A stretch of 64,000 nt of DNA from the NCBI GenBank assembly GCA_022496185.1, contig WTXG01000154.1, positions 23,742 through 87,741 of the forward strand, in the 5' to 3' direction. Below, one piece after another: positions 1 through 11,109 of this stretch. A model generated the notes under the pieces. That model was not told where the DNA came from and did no database searches. It saw only the letters and a list, made by a program, of their open reading frames with translations. Numbering within the stretch: position 1 is the first letter of the stretch; every line of letters starts with the position of its first letter. Source of the DNA: Multifurca ochricompacta (lineage: Eukaryota; Basidiomycota; Agaricomycetes; Russulales; Russulaceae). The translations under genes and the position numbers were made by a program.

Positions 1-836
1 TCCGCAACTTGTATTTTCTCTGGCTCTTTATCTGCCTCTGGGTGGCGTCTATAGAAGTCTTTGATGAGTTTGGGCGCAAAGACATCCACAGCAGGTTCCC
101 ACGAGCTGTCAGCATCTGGGAATCCCTTCCATTTGATCAGGTAATGGAGCCTTCGATTACATCCTCAACCCTTCCATTTGGTGTCAGCAATACATTCCAC
201 TTCCCATTCCGGTTCTCCATCAATGAGGTCAGGGGGAGGTCTGGGAAAGTTCTGTCCATGAATGGCGGTTTCTTTGTACGGCATTAGAAGGTTGGCGTGG
301 AAGACAGGGTGTATCTTCCAGGTGGCGGGTAACATGAGCTTGTACGTAACATCTGAGAGCTTCTGTTCGATTACGAAAGGGCCATGGCGTCTGGGAGCTA
401 ATTTTGCCGTTGGGTGTGATGTGTGGATATTGCACCCTTCTAACCAGACTTGATCTCCGACCTGGTAGGGCGTAAACTTAGTGGGCTTCTCAGTCAGGGT
501 CCTTTGCACCTTCTGAAGGTTTCTGTTGGCCAATTCCCGTATTTCCTCCCATTGGTCGATACGCTGTGTCACAGATGGTACATTCATGGGTTTGTCTGTC
601 CATGTAGTATGAGGGTTCCATCCCATAATAAGAGAGAAGGGAGTGGTCTTCGTCGTTCCATTCGGCCAGCTATTATGTGCAAACTCAGCTGTCGCCAGCC
701 ATTCTGCCCAGTCGTTCTGTTGTTCATTACACCAAAATCAAAGGTACTGTTCCAGCCATTGGTTTGTTCGTTCTGATTGTCCATCCATCTGGGGGTGATA
801 TGTGGTGGATATGTTCTGTTGAATATCGAGACGTTT
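1..836 (-). pseudogene. Integrase C-terminus and chromodomain remnant of old gypsy element
   Basis: The reverse strand encodes the end of a gypsy integrase followed by a chromodomain-like end (KWKGFPDADSSWEP). It matches, with changes, the younger copy at 5864-7282. The frame 165-626 carries the conserved stretch VWLEGCNIHTSHPTAKLAPR and the chromodomain lead-in PPPDLIDGEPEWEVE. The reading frame then shifts, so no continuous protein exists. The window starts inside this fragment. Confidence 0.85.
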
Positions 837-1441
837 TGTCACGACCTACCCAGCGTACCCAACAGACGGCAAGACATGGGGGACACACAAGCAGTGACAG
901 TAGCCGCGCGGGGTCCGCAAGGACATCACCGGCTTAGTCATGATGTCCCATGCCAAAGTCCAGAAGACAGATACGGCATGAGGTACAGAAGCAGATCACG
1001 TGACAGTAAGGTTTGATGCCTCGTGTACAGAAGGACCCTGAACCTTAGTTGACGTGAGAAGACGGTGGCGCTGGTTCTGATGGAAGGTTCCATAGTCACA
1101 TGTCCAGAACCACAAGCGTCTAGATAAGACTGATAAGAATGGATGACTAAGCTAGTACCAGCATGTATATATACCCTAGCTAGTCTCGCTCAGATGGTTC
1201 CCCATCTTGAGCTCCTGTGACAATCAGTAGCCTTGTGGACCTTTAACTTCCTTCCTTGCGTCTCACCACCCGGACTCCTCTCTTTGGTGCTTTGTCCTTC
1301 TGGGGCCTTGCACACTGATTGGCTTGTGACTGAGTGTAGCGTCAGACTTATTGTCTTCCGCATCGACCCAAGATTGTCCCAACCTTGTCCCTGTGACCTA
1401 GCCACCCGCACTCGACCACGTATGCCCCTCTGAGCGTAACA
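837..1441. mobile_element. Solo LTR inserted in old integrase
   Basis: This 605-bp block begins TGTCACGACC and ends GAGCGTAACA. It interrupts the old integrase frame and is flanked by a perfect 5-bp duplication, CGTTT at 832-836 and 1442-1446. A TATATATA-like stretch near 1165 sits where an LTR promoter would be. No internal domain remains, so it is a solo LTR left by LTR-LTR recombination. It differs from the other LTR families in the window. Confidence 0.88.
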
Positions 1442-3965
1442 CGTTTACAGAGTGCTCGGGTGAACATGGAGGCGAATCGTGGGTCTCGGTCAGAAATAAT
1501 CTTCTGCGGCAGTCCATAATGCCGGTAGACGTGGTTCAGGTAGAGTTTCGTGACTCCTTCCACTGATATTGACTCGTTGCAGGGGATGAAAAGGGCGGCT
1601 TTTGAGTAGTCATGGTCCGTGATTGTAAGTATCGAGTCGTATCCCTGTGATTGTGGGAGTTTGACAATGAAGTCCATGGCGATGGTCTGGAAAGGAGCTG
1701 TCACAATTGGTGTAATGGGTGAAAGTGCCGGCAGTCTTGGGTGAGTGTTTACTTTATTTGCCTGGCATTCTGCGCATCCTTTGACATATGCTTCGATATC
1801 CTTTTTCATGTTTGGCCACCAGTAGTCTTGTTTGGCAAGGGCATAGGTATTTGCAATGCCAGGATGTCCTGCTGAGGGGAGGTCATGGTGAAAATGAATC
1901 ACCCCCCTCTTAATGTTGTCGCCACCAGTGACAACCAGTCAATTGCTGTCCTTCCACCAGAGGCCATCTTTCATTTTTATGTTATGTGGCTCCGCCCAGG
2001 ATTTGCACAGTTCCTGGTTCATGTTTTGCATTACTTGGGCCCATAGATCCATATCATGAAGGCTAACAACAGCGGTCTTTGCGAAGATGTCTTCTGGTAA
2101 AATGATGATATTGTCATTGTCGTTTTCCCCTTCATCTTGTCTGGTTGGTCTGGACAGGGCATCGGCTCGTGCATTACGGGCTCCAGGTAAGTGTTTGAGT
2201 GTGAAGTTGTATTCTTCAAGCTCTAAAACTTCTCGTGCTACTCATCAGCTGATTTTGTGCGGTTCTCTCCAGTACAGAAGGTTGGAGTGGTCTGTATAGA
2301 TAATGGTTTTATGCAGGGATCCAGCCAAGTATGGTCACCAATGTTGTAATGCCTTTACGATAGCCAATAATTCCCTGTCCCAAATGTCATAATTCCTTTC
2401 CGCTGATGAAAACATTTCTGAGTAGAATGCAACAGGATGAAGGATTCCTGCAGTATCTTTCTGTGATAAGACTGCACTGTTGGCATACATAGAGGCATCA
2501 ACCTCCAGTTCGAAGGGTTTGGCCAAGTCAGGTTGGATAAGAACCGGCTCTGAGCTGATAATCACTTTGATCTGATTGAATGCTGTCTGTTGTAGTTCGT
2601 CCCAGTGCCAGGGCACGTCCTTTTTCAGCAAATCGTTAAGTGGTTGAGCGATGGCCAAGAATCCTTTGACGAAGTGTCAGTAGAAATTACAGAACCCGAT
2701 GAACAATCTGACATCTTTGGTACACTGAGGGGTAGTCCATTCTCAAATGCCTTGCACTTTTACAGGGTCCATGCGTACTTGCCCCCCTTCCAGGATTACA
2801 CCCAGATATTCAATGGTTTTCTGTTCAAAGGAGCATTTGGCAGGTTTCAAATAAAGATCATGTTTTGCCAGGATTTCCAGTACCTCATGAACTCAGGTTC
2901 GGTGATGGTGAATGTTGTTTCTTGTGGCTACCAGGATATCATCCATATATACTACAACCTCTTCTGTGAGGATCAGGTCCTGGAAAATGTGATTCATCAT
3001 AGCCTGGAAGGTTGCTGGTGAGTTTGTCAAGCCAAAGAACATGACGTTGGGTTCGAAAAGTCCTTGATTGGTCTTGAAGGCAGCTTTGGGTTGGTTGCCC
3101 TCTCGGATGCGAATGTTATTGTATCCCCAACAGACGTCCATCTTTGAAAACAAGGCTTTATCATGCATTTTGTCGATGATTTCCGAGATTAGAGGAAGTG
3201 GGTAGTTATTTTTCACCATGAGTTCGTTGATCCGTCTGTAGTCCTGTACCAGTCGCAGTTTCCCATCCTTCTTTTTAATGAAAAAGAAGGGTGATGCATA
3301 AGGCGAGTTGGAAGGTCATATGTATCCTTTTGCCAGGTGTTCCTCCAGAAAGGCAGAAAGCACTTCCTTTTCCAGTTGCGATAGGGGATAGATTTTACAG
3401 TCTACTGATCGCGGGGCATCCAGGACGAAGTCAATGGCATGGTCCCAAGGTCGAGAGGGAGGAAAGCGTTGTGATTCTTCCTCTGAGAAAACCTTCCAAT
3501 GTCGGTGATATTCTGCAGGGACTACTTCTTCAAATGTCTTTTCTGGGTTCTTCTGGGCCTCTGCCTGGGCTAGTTCTGATGCTTTCGTGACATAACAATA
3601 CACCTGATCCACAGGTTCCACGTCACTCCAGGTGACAGCCGATCCCATGACAATAGCATGGGTGAGAGGGTGTCGTGCAGCGTAGTCATATCCTAGGGAC
3701 ATGATGATAACTGGGTAGAAATCTTTGTCCATGGTGGCCTCCGCCCAGTTGATCTTGGGTTCAAATGCTGCCAGCCATGGGTATCCTAAAACCATGTCTT
3801 CTTCTCCTAGATCCGTGATGAGGAAGCGAAGCTGCTTTGTTCGTTCTCCAACCTGTACTTCTAAATCACAACAATGTGTGATTTTCCCAGCTTTGTTAGC
3901 TGTTCCATCTATATTCCAGATATTTTTCTCTTGGGGAAGTAACTGCGTCCCCAACCCTAACGTTC
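1442..3965 (-). pseudogene. Degenerate gypsy pol (integrase, RNase H, RT, protease)
   Basis: Reading leftward from 3965, the fragments are protease end (NIWNIDGTANKAGKITH), the RT palm with an intact YMDDILVA motif (near 2950), RNase H (VDASMYANSAVLSQKD) and the integrase zinc finger (HHDLPSAGHPG ... CAECQ) with the catalytic MDF and SDRDPRF motifs. They fall in separate frames at 3316-3954, 2893-3219, 2335-2658 and 1348-1902, so frameshifts separate them. Protein similarity to the younger copy at 7376-9418 runs throughout. The right edge at 3965/3970 is the insertion site of the younger element, inside the protease. Confidence 0.88.
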
Positions 3966-3970
3966 TCTGG

Positions 3971-4559
3971 TGTTACGTCCGGTGTGGGACATTCCGCATG
4001 ACTTGTGCAACAGCGTTGGTCAAGAGTTTCAGATAAGAGGTCAATAGGACCTCTTGGAGTTTTAGGGGACAAGTCAAAGTCAAAGGGGCTGTTCCCTAAG
4101 ACGATGGTGAGCGGAGAGTGCCGAAAGCACTGAGACAGACGAGTCAGAGATCGCAAGGGGAAGTCCGAAAGATGAACACCGATGTATTCAATAAGTTGAG
4201 TCTGAGGTCTACAATGTAGCTACAGCAGGCTTATATACGTAATCGAGTGGGCGTCTAAAGATAAGATAATCTAGGATCATGTGGGCCCGAATATACGAAA
4301 GCGGAGGGCATAAAGTTGCGCTTCTGATAGGGAATTAAGTAAGTGTCCGGTCTTAGAGATAAGGGATAAGAGATAAGCAAATGGCGGGTCAAACATAAGT
4401 ACATTGATATAAACAAAGGCAAAGATGGTCACGGGGAAGGAAGTAGAGCATGTGAAGGATCCCACGATGGAGACGTGATCTGGTAGTGGAGAGTAGGTGG
4501 CAAGGAGGGGTCGTCGTTGGGTAAAAAGAAAAAGACAGGGAGGGACGGGGTTCATAACA
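3971..4559 (-). repeat. 3' LTR of younger gypsy element
   Basis: 589 bp with TGTTA/TAACA ends. Closely similar to 10516-11104 and related to the LTRs at 13348-13943 and 16487-17065. It is the 3' LTR because the polypurine tract lies at its right edge when the element is read leftward. Confidence 0.93.
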
Positions 4560-4590
4560 TCACCCCCTCTTCTGGTTCTAGCAGACCCGG

Positions 4591-5925
4591 CTAGAAACGA
4601 CTTGTACCATCATCATCCTGTACCAGCTCCAGGTAATCATCAGCTACATTACGGTCATCCATGCTGTATGACTCCAACTCTTGCAGGCACACGTGGGTAC
4701 AAAGGAATCCATATGGGCCGCGCTGGCTGCATGCGCGGCATAAGTCGTAGATGGGGCAATCAATTTCTTTATGCCCGGCGTTGTGGCGAAGGCACTTGCC
4801 ACACCAGCCCGATGGATTGGTGATAGTCGGGGCTACTCCTACGCGTCGAAAGATACAGTGTCGGCTCCAGTGGAGGTTGCTTCGGCAGTGTCGACACCAC
4901 TTGCGGTTGAGGGGGCAGTTCCAGCTTATGTGATACTTGCTATCACATCGCCAGCAGGTTTCCCTGCGCGGGTTCTCGTGCAGCCGTGGCATCTCAAGCC
5001 GGGTCGGCAGCAGCGTCGGGGCCACGCCCAGGGTTCGAGGGGGGAGGGGTCGTGCATAAGTGTCCGCGTACCTTTCAGCAATAGTCTGGTACGCATCCCC
5101 CGCTTCTAACCTCTTCCTGATGTCCACAATCTCCGACTCCAGCTGAAACATCCCGTTTGTCAGCCTTGCCATCATCTTTGCGTGCTCCTTGTACTGTTGG
5201 TTCAGCGTCCTCCTCAAGGTGATACTCTTCCTCAGCCTCATAACTTCTGCCTTCAAGCGCGGTAGTCTCATGTCGTTCAACACCTCATCGATCGCGAAGG
5301 CGCGACAGTCCTCCGCAGCAAGATGACCCAACTGTTCATCAGTCAGTGTGTGATGGAGTCGGCCAGTATACCTTTCCTCCAGGTAGACGGGGGCTCCGTA
5401 AACCGGCCCGTCCTTCTTCATACACCCCGCCACATCCATCCCACCATTGGTGTAGTAAATGTACTTGGCAATAGCTGTGGATCCATCAGCCATTGTGATT
5501 TCCAAGGGGAAGTACATCGACGAGTTGGGATTGTTGGGGATGAACGGGAATTCAGGGGCTTCGTCGTCGATCTCTCTGTTGAGCAGGTCATTGGGGTGGG
5601 GGTCTTCGCAGTGGGTGAAGTCGTCGTTTGGGTTCGGGGATTGGTTTTTGACGCGGGCCTCCGCGGCTTCATAGTCGATAGGGGAAGAGGGGCGTGTGGA
5701 AGGATGAGCAGAGGGGAAATTCTTGACAGCCACGTTTGTGGCAGTGAAGGCGTCGACGGCGGCATTGGCAGCGATGAAAGACATGATAGATTGGATGGTG
5801 GTAGGACTTTGCTGAGAGAGCATGTACTGGGGGGTTTCTTCGGGGTCTGTGGATTGGTCCCTTTTAACTGTCTCTGGGTGCTTCTGGATGTCGGTCATGG
5901 AACTCCGAGATAAGGACTGGGGCAA
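4591..5925 (-). CDS. Third ORF of gypsy element: coiled-coil and multi-zinc-knuckle protein
   Basis: This 444-codon open frame lies between the chromodomain end of pol and the 3' LTR, on the same strand, and overlaps the pol 3' end by about 60 bp in another frame. A second Met ten codons in (5898) is an equally good start. The N-terminal half is acidic and Pro/Ser-rich. Residues about 215-290 are charged, Leu-rich and probably coiled-coil. The C-terminal quarter has two classical CCHC knuckles (CWRCDSKYHISWNC and CRHCRSNLHWSRHC), a longer variant (CGKC, six residues, H, four residues, C) and a further Cys cluster. CCHC knuckles bind single-stranded nucleic acid, so an RNA/DNA-binding accessory role is inferred. 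Ordinary chromoviruses carry only gag and pol. The ORF is intact while gag and pol are damaged. Confidence 0.8.
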   Translation of the reverse strand: MPQSLSRSSMTDIQKHPETVKRDQSTDPEETPQYMLSQQSPTTIQSIMSFIAANAAVDAFTATNVAVKNFPSAHPSTRPSSPIDYEAAEARVKNQSPNPNDDFTHCEDPHPNDLLNREIDDEAPEFPFIPNNPNSSMYFPLEITMADGSTAIAKYIYYTNGGMDVAGCMKKDGPVYGAPVYLEERYTGRLHHTLTDEQLGHLAAEDCRAFAIDEVLNDMRLPRLKAEVMRLRKSITLRRTLNQQYKEHAKMMARLTNGMFQLESEIVDIRKRLEAGDAYQTIAERYADTYARPLPPRTLGVAPTLLPTRLEMPRLHENPRRETCWRCDSKYHISWNCPLNRKWCRHCRSNLHWSRHCIFRRVGVAPTITNPSGWCGKCLRHNAGHKEIDCPIYDLCRACSQRGPYGFLCTHVCLQELESYSMDDRNVADDYLELVQDDDGTSRF

Positions 5926-7282
5926 AGATATCTTGGGCGGGTTCCCACGAGTTGTCAGAGTCTGGGAATCCTTTCCACTTGACTAGGTAATGTAGTTTGC
6001 GCCCTCGGCCTTGTCGTCTCGAATTTAAAATGTGCTCCACTTCCCACTCTTCTTCTCCATCGATAAGGTCAGGTGGGGGTCTCGAGAAGTTTTCTCCATG
6101 CAGGGTCGTTTCCTTATATGGTGTGAGCAATTTGGCATGGAAGACTGGATGAATGCGCCATGTAGGGGGGAGTTCAAGTTCATATGACACATCTGACAGC
6201 TTCCTTGTTATCTTGAAAGGTCCGTGATGTCGGGGCGCTAACTTGGCTGTCAGGTGTGACATGTGAATATTCTTCCCTTCCAACCATACCATGTCATTGG
6301 TCCAATAAGGCGTAAACCTTGTAGGCTTCTCTGTCAGGGTCTTTTGCGCTTTCAACAGGTTCTCATTGGCTGATTTCCAAATCTCTTCCCATTGGTTGAT
6401 ATGCTGTGTGGCTGAAGGGACGTTCGTCGGCTTTCCAGTCCATGTGGCTCGAGGCGTCCATCCCATGATAAGTGAGAATGGGGAGTATTTTGTGGTGCCA
6501 TTGGGCCAGGAGTTGTGTGCAAATTCTGCCGTTGCGAGCCAGTCCGCCCAGTCGTCCTGTCGTCCGTTGCACCAAAATCGAAGATACTGTTCAAGCCACT
6601 GATTGGTTCTTTCCGACTGTCCATCCGTCTGTGGGTGATACGCCGTGGAAATGTTTTGTGCGATGTTCAGTGTTCTGCAGAGTGCCCTGGCGAACGCGGA
6701 CGTGAAGCGTGGGTCGCGGTCTGAGATGATCTTTTCAGGGAGGCCATAGTGTCTGTAGACATGATCTAGGTAAAGCTTGGCCACTCCTTCTGCCGTAATG
6801 GACTCATTGCAGGGTATGAACAGCGCTGCTTTTGAACAGTCGTGGTCAGTGATGGTTAGGATTGAGTCGAAGCCTCTAGAAGTGGGGAGTTTGACAATGA
6901 AGTCCATGGCTACGGTCTGGAATGGTTGTGAAGTCGTTGGTGTGATTGGGAGAAGTGCCGGTGGGTGTGGGTGTGTATTTACTTTGTTGGCCTGGCAATC
7001 CGCACATCCTTTCACATATTCTTCTACATCCTTCTTCATGTTCGGCCACCAGTAGTCTCGTTTGGCGAGGGCATAGGTGTTAGCGATGCTGGGGTGGCCT
7101 GCAGAAGGGAGGTCATGGTGAAAATGGATCACCCCCCTCTTAATGTTGTCGCCACCGGTGACAACGAGTCGATCCCCGTCCTTCCACCAAAGGCCGTCAA
7201 TTTCCTTTAGATTATGTGCCTCTGCCCATGTTTTGCACAGCTGTTGATTCATGTTTTGCGATACTTGGGCCCACAGATCCAT
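5864..7282 (-). pseudogene. Gypsy pol 3' part: integrase and chromodomain
   Basis: A 472-codon open frame holds the HHCC zinc finger (HHDLPSAGHPS ... CADCQ), the DDE core (MDFIVKLP, SDRDPRFTS, and the Glu in [12 protein letters not shown]), the conserved GPF region and a C-terminal chromodomain (LHYLVKWKGFPDSDNSWEP). The chromodomain places the element in the chromovirus branch, whose integrases target modified chromatin. It is separated from the RT frame by a single in-frame TGA near 7373-7375, where the conserved sequence expects Arg (DALSR-R-PD), so it is the downstream part of one broken pol. Confidence 0.93.
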
Positions 7283-7375
7283 GTCATGAAGACTGACAAT
7301 GGCCGTCCTTGTAAAAACCTCTTCCGGGAGTACTGTTACATCATTGTTGTCCTCTGCACCGTTATTTAGATCAGG

Positions 7376-9418
7376 TCATCGTGATAGGGCATCTGCGTGA
7401 GCGTTACGACTTCCAGCAATGTGCTTCAATTCAAAGTTGTACTCTTCGAGCTCCAAGACTTCATGAGCAACTCGCCAGCTTATTTTATGGGGTTCCTTCC
7501 AGTATAGTAGATTGGAGTGATCAGTATGGATGATGGTCTTGTGAGGGGTTCCTGCTAGGTATGGCCACCAGTGTCGTAACGCTTTTACTATGGCCAGCAA
7601 CTCTCTATCCCAAATGTCATAATTTCGTTCCACAGATGAGAATGTCTCCGAGTAAAAGGCTACAGGGTGGAGAAGTCCCATCGCGTCTCGTTGGTTTAAT
7701 ACGGCACCATTTGCAAAGTGAGATGCGTCGACTTCAAGTTCAAAAGGTTTCTGCAGATCCGGTTGTAAGAGGACTGGTTCTGCGCCGATGATATCACGAA
7801 TCTGTTCGAAGGCCATTTGATGTTCCTCTGTCCAATGCCAAGGGACGTCTTTCTTCAGTAATCCATTTAGTGGTTGGGCGATCCCTGAGAACCCTCGGAC
7901 GAAGCGTCGATAGAAGTTGCAGAAACCAATGAATGACCGCACGTCCTTGACACATGTAGGCACTGGCCATTCCCGAATTCCCTGTACCTTTACGGGGTCC
8001 ATCCGCACCTGTCCTCCCTCCAGGATAACTCCTAGATACTCTACACTCAATTGTTCAAATGAACACTTGGCAGGTTTAAGGTATAAGTCGTGTTCACGTA
8101 GGATATCCAACACCTGATGTACTTGTTCTCGATGGTGGGCTAGGTCATTCTTGGTAGCAACCAATATGTTGTCCATATAAACCACTACTTCGCCAGTAAG
8201 AATGAGGTCGCGGAATATGTGGTTCATCATGGACTGAAACGTTGCCAGTGAATTCGTAAGGCCGAAGAACATGACGTTCGGCTCGAACAACCCTTGATTT
8301 GTCTTAAACGCCGCTTTACATTGGTCGCCCTCTTTGATCCTGACATTGTTGTAGCCCCATTGTACGTCCATTTTCGAGAAGAGGGATTTGTCCCTCATGG
8401 TGTCAATGAGTTCAGAAATTAGTGGCAGAGGGTAGGCATTTTTTACAGTGTACGTGTTGATCTTGCAGTAATCCTGGACAGGTCGCAGTTTGCCATCCTT
8501 CTTCTTGATGAAGAAGAAGGGTGAGGCATACTGCGACTTGGATGGGTGAATGTATCCTTTGGCCAGATGTTCCTCCAGGAATTCCGTGAGTGCAGCTTGT
8601 TCGGACTGGGACAGAGGGTAGATTTTACAGTCTATGGCAGCCGGTGTGTCAGGGAGAAAGTCAATGGCATGGTCCCATGGCCGTTCTGGAGGAAAGCGAT
8701 GTGACTCTTCCTTGGAGAATACCTTCCAATGCTGCTGGTAGACATCCGGCACTATCTCATGGTAGGTCTTCTCACTCTGTCCTTGTACCGCCTTCTGGGC
8801 CAGTTCTGATGCTTTGGTGACGTAGCAATGGCCGGGGTCTTTTTCTGTACGTGCGGCCCCTATTACTGGATGTCGGATTGCATAGTCATACCCTATTGAC
8901 ATAATAATAGTGGGGTATGATTCTTTATCCATTGTCGCATCAGCCCAGTTGATCCTGGGTTCAAACGCGGCAAGCCACGGGTATCCTAGGATGAGGTCTT
9001 CGTCTCCTAGGTCCGTAATTAGGAAACGAATGTTTTTTGTAGCCTCTCCGACCTGGACTTTTAGATCCGTATAGTGAGTGATCTTTCCAGCGTGATTGGC
9101 TGTTCCGTCAATATTCCAGATGTTCTTCTCCTGGGGAAGTGCCAGCTGTCCCAAACCCATGGTTTTGACGAGTCGTGGGTGAATAAAATTGTCTGTGGCT
9201 CCAGAGTCCACTAAAATATCTCGATCGGCTGTCCTCTGTGTAGTTTCAAAATGGACTGGTATTTTCAATGATTTGAATCGACTAGTATACACAGAGGTAA
9301 CATGGAGTGCTCGTGCCCAGGCCGATGGGTTTGAGCCTAACAAAAATCCTTTTTTGCAAATGCCTTTTCTACCAGTATGGCACGCACTTCCTCGCTTTCT
9401 TTCATCATGTTGGCCCAT
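7376..9418 (-). pseudogene. Gypsy pol 5' part: protease, RT and RNase H
   Basis: A 680-codon open frame runs through protease (ILVDSGATDNFIHPRL), RT (LRPVQDYCKINTYTVKN, FGLTNS) and RNase H (VDASHFANGAVLNQRD) to NAHADALSR, then a TGA. The RT catalytic box reads YMDN (near 8170) instead of YMDD. The older copy (2893-3219) and the intact element (25204-29583) both have YMDD. DYRKIN has become DYCKIN. Both changes fit G:C to A:T transitions at CpG. With the second catalytic Asp lost, this RT is predicted inactive. The upstream join to gag is also damaged by a deletion. Confidence 0.93.
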
Positions 9419-10496
9419 ATATCCTGAGCCTTTTCTTCTTTTGACCGTTTATCCACGGTGGGGGGGTTATTCTGGACAGGATGTTCTTGACTAGGGGGTT
9501 GGGCAAACCCTGCGAAAAGAGGTCTAGCGTTGCCTCTTCATCGGTGTCATAACCGGCCCTGTTGGCCAGGCTTCTGAACTTGGCGACGTAAGCGTCAAGT
9601 TCTCCTTTCTCCATCCTAAGGGACTTTAGTTCCCGGGCTGCTTTCTGCTTGGCCTGCCTGTCTGTAAAGGCGTCCTTGAACCTTTCTGCTACGGTCTCCC
9701 AAAGACCTTCGCTTGTGGTACGACGCCCGCTTTCAACCTGCTTGTTTAGCCATTCTAACTGCTCCATTGTCCAGTCGTCCACTGCGTCCCCTCAGATCAA
9801 TGAAAGGAACAGGTTGGCACGCTGGAACGGGTTAACGATTTGTGGGACATCATGATTGAAGTTCTTGAAGGTTGTGAACTCCAACATGAACTTCTTGCTT
9901 TGCGAGCGATCTCCTGTAAATGTCTGGGGTAATACTCCCGACAGCCGTCCCGATGGGGGAGGGATATTTGGTGGAGGTGCCACTGGGGCTGGCGGGGCGG
10001 GATCTGGAAGTTGGGCGGCGATGGTAGACATGAGTGGGTGAGGTACGGTGATGGTTTCTGTGGATTGTATTGATATCTGGGGAGTTGTCAAAGCAGGGGC
10101 TCTGAACGTGACAACTGTGGGTGCAACCGGAAACGTAGTCGCTGCTAATGCCGGTGCTTCTTCTTCACTAGGGTCTTCGACATACTCCTCAGGTTCGGAG
10201 TCTGTGACAATGGCCAGAGGGTTTTCTCTCCACGGGCCTAGTCCAAATTCGGGTGGGGCAGGTCTGGTCGTGACCCAAGAGTTTCGACTGTCTGAGTATC
10301 GGATACAATACCAAACTCTTTTCTCGTCGTCGTACTCTACTGGTTGGTATCTTCCGTCGTGATAGACGTAGTATCCAAACTCGGTTTCAAAGTCTTTCCA
10401 GGTGGCAGAGCCAAGTACTTGCTGTGAAAGATTATTCTCGTCTCTGCGCTCGATGAGTTCTTCTCGGAAGAGGGTCTGACTGCGGCTAGAAGCCAC
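9405..10496 (-). pseudogene. Gypsy gag, broken by TGA and a 3' deletion
   Basis: Gag starts at 10496 (MASSRSQTLFREELIERR) just inside the 5' LTR. It runs through a capsid-like region (FTGDRSQSKKFMLEF, NPFQRANLFLSLI) to a TGA at about 9792, then resumes in the same frame (DDWTMEQLEWLNKQ, LDLFSQGLPNPLVKN) and ends at 9405 after a frameshift. The old copy reads Arg (AGA) at the TGA position. The CCHC nucleocapsid knuckle seen in the old copy (CFHCWAQGHMS near 11500) is missing, because the sequence between GLPNPLVKN and the protease lead-in is deleted. Confidence 0.9.
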
Positions 10497-10515
10497 TGTG
10501 AGAGACTCGACTTGA

Positions 10516-11104
10516 TGTTACATCCGGTGTGGGATGTTCCGCACGACTTGTGCGACAGCGTTGGTCAAGAGTTTCAGATAAGAGGTCAATAGGACCTCTT
10601 GGAGTTTTAGGGGACAAGTCAAAGTCAAAGGGGCTGTTCCCTAAGACGATGGTGAGCGGAGAGTGCCGAAAGCACTGAGACAGACGAGTCAGAGATCGCA
10701 AGGGGAAGTCCGAAAGACGAACACCGATGTATTCAATAAGTCGAGTCTGAGGTCTACAATGTAGCTACAGCGGGCTTATATACGTAATCGAGTGGGCATC
10801 TAAAGATAAGATAATCTAGGATCATGTGGGCCCGAATATACGAAAGCGGAGGGCGTAAAGTCGCGCTTCTGATAGGGAATTAAGTAAGTGTCCGGGCTTA
10901 GAGATAAGGGATAAGAGATAAGCAAATGGCGGGTCAAACATAAGTACATTGATATAAACAAAGGCAAAGACGGTCACGGGGAAGGAAGTAGAGCATGTGA
11001 AGGATCCCACGATGGAGACGTGATCTGGTAGTGGAGAGTAGGTGGCAAGGAGGGGTTGTCGTTGGGTAAAAAGAAAAAGACAGGGAGGGATGGGGTTCGT
11101 AACA
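10516..11104 (-). repeat. 5' LTR of younger gypsy element
   Basis: 589 bp, TGTTA...TAACA, near-identical to 3971-4559. The minus-strand sequence just inside it (TCAAGTCGAGTCTC) occupies the primer-binding-site position and resembles the corresponding sequence inside the old element's LTR (TTAAGTTGAGTCTC). The matching tRNA was not identified. Confidence 0.93.
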
Positions 11105-11109
11105 TCTGG

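Larger units (their letters stand above)
3971..11104 (-). mobile_element. Complete younger Ty3/gypsy chromovirus with third ORF
   Basis: This 7134-bp element has 589-bp LTRs at both ends (3971-4559 and 10516-11104) and a perfect TCTGG duplication (3966-3970, 11105-11109). The protease frame of the old gypsy element resumes immediately after it. From right to left on the minus strand it carries gag, protease-RT-RNase H, integrase-chromodomain, and then an extra zinc-knuckle ORF before the 3' LTR. A purine-rich tract (AGAAGAGGGGGTGA on the minus strand, 4560-4573) abuts the 3' LTR. By hand comparison the two LTRs differ at about 16 positions, almost all transitions. The element is structurally full but mutated in gag and pol. 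Confidence 0.95.
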
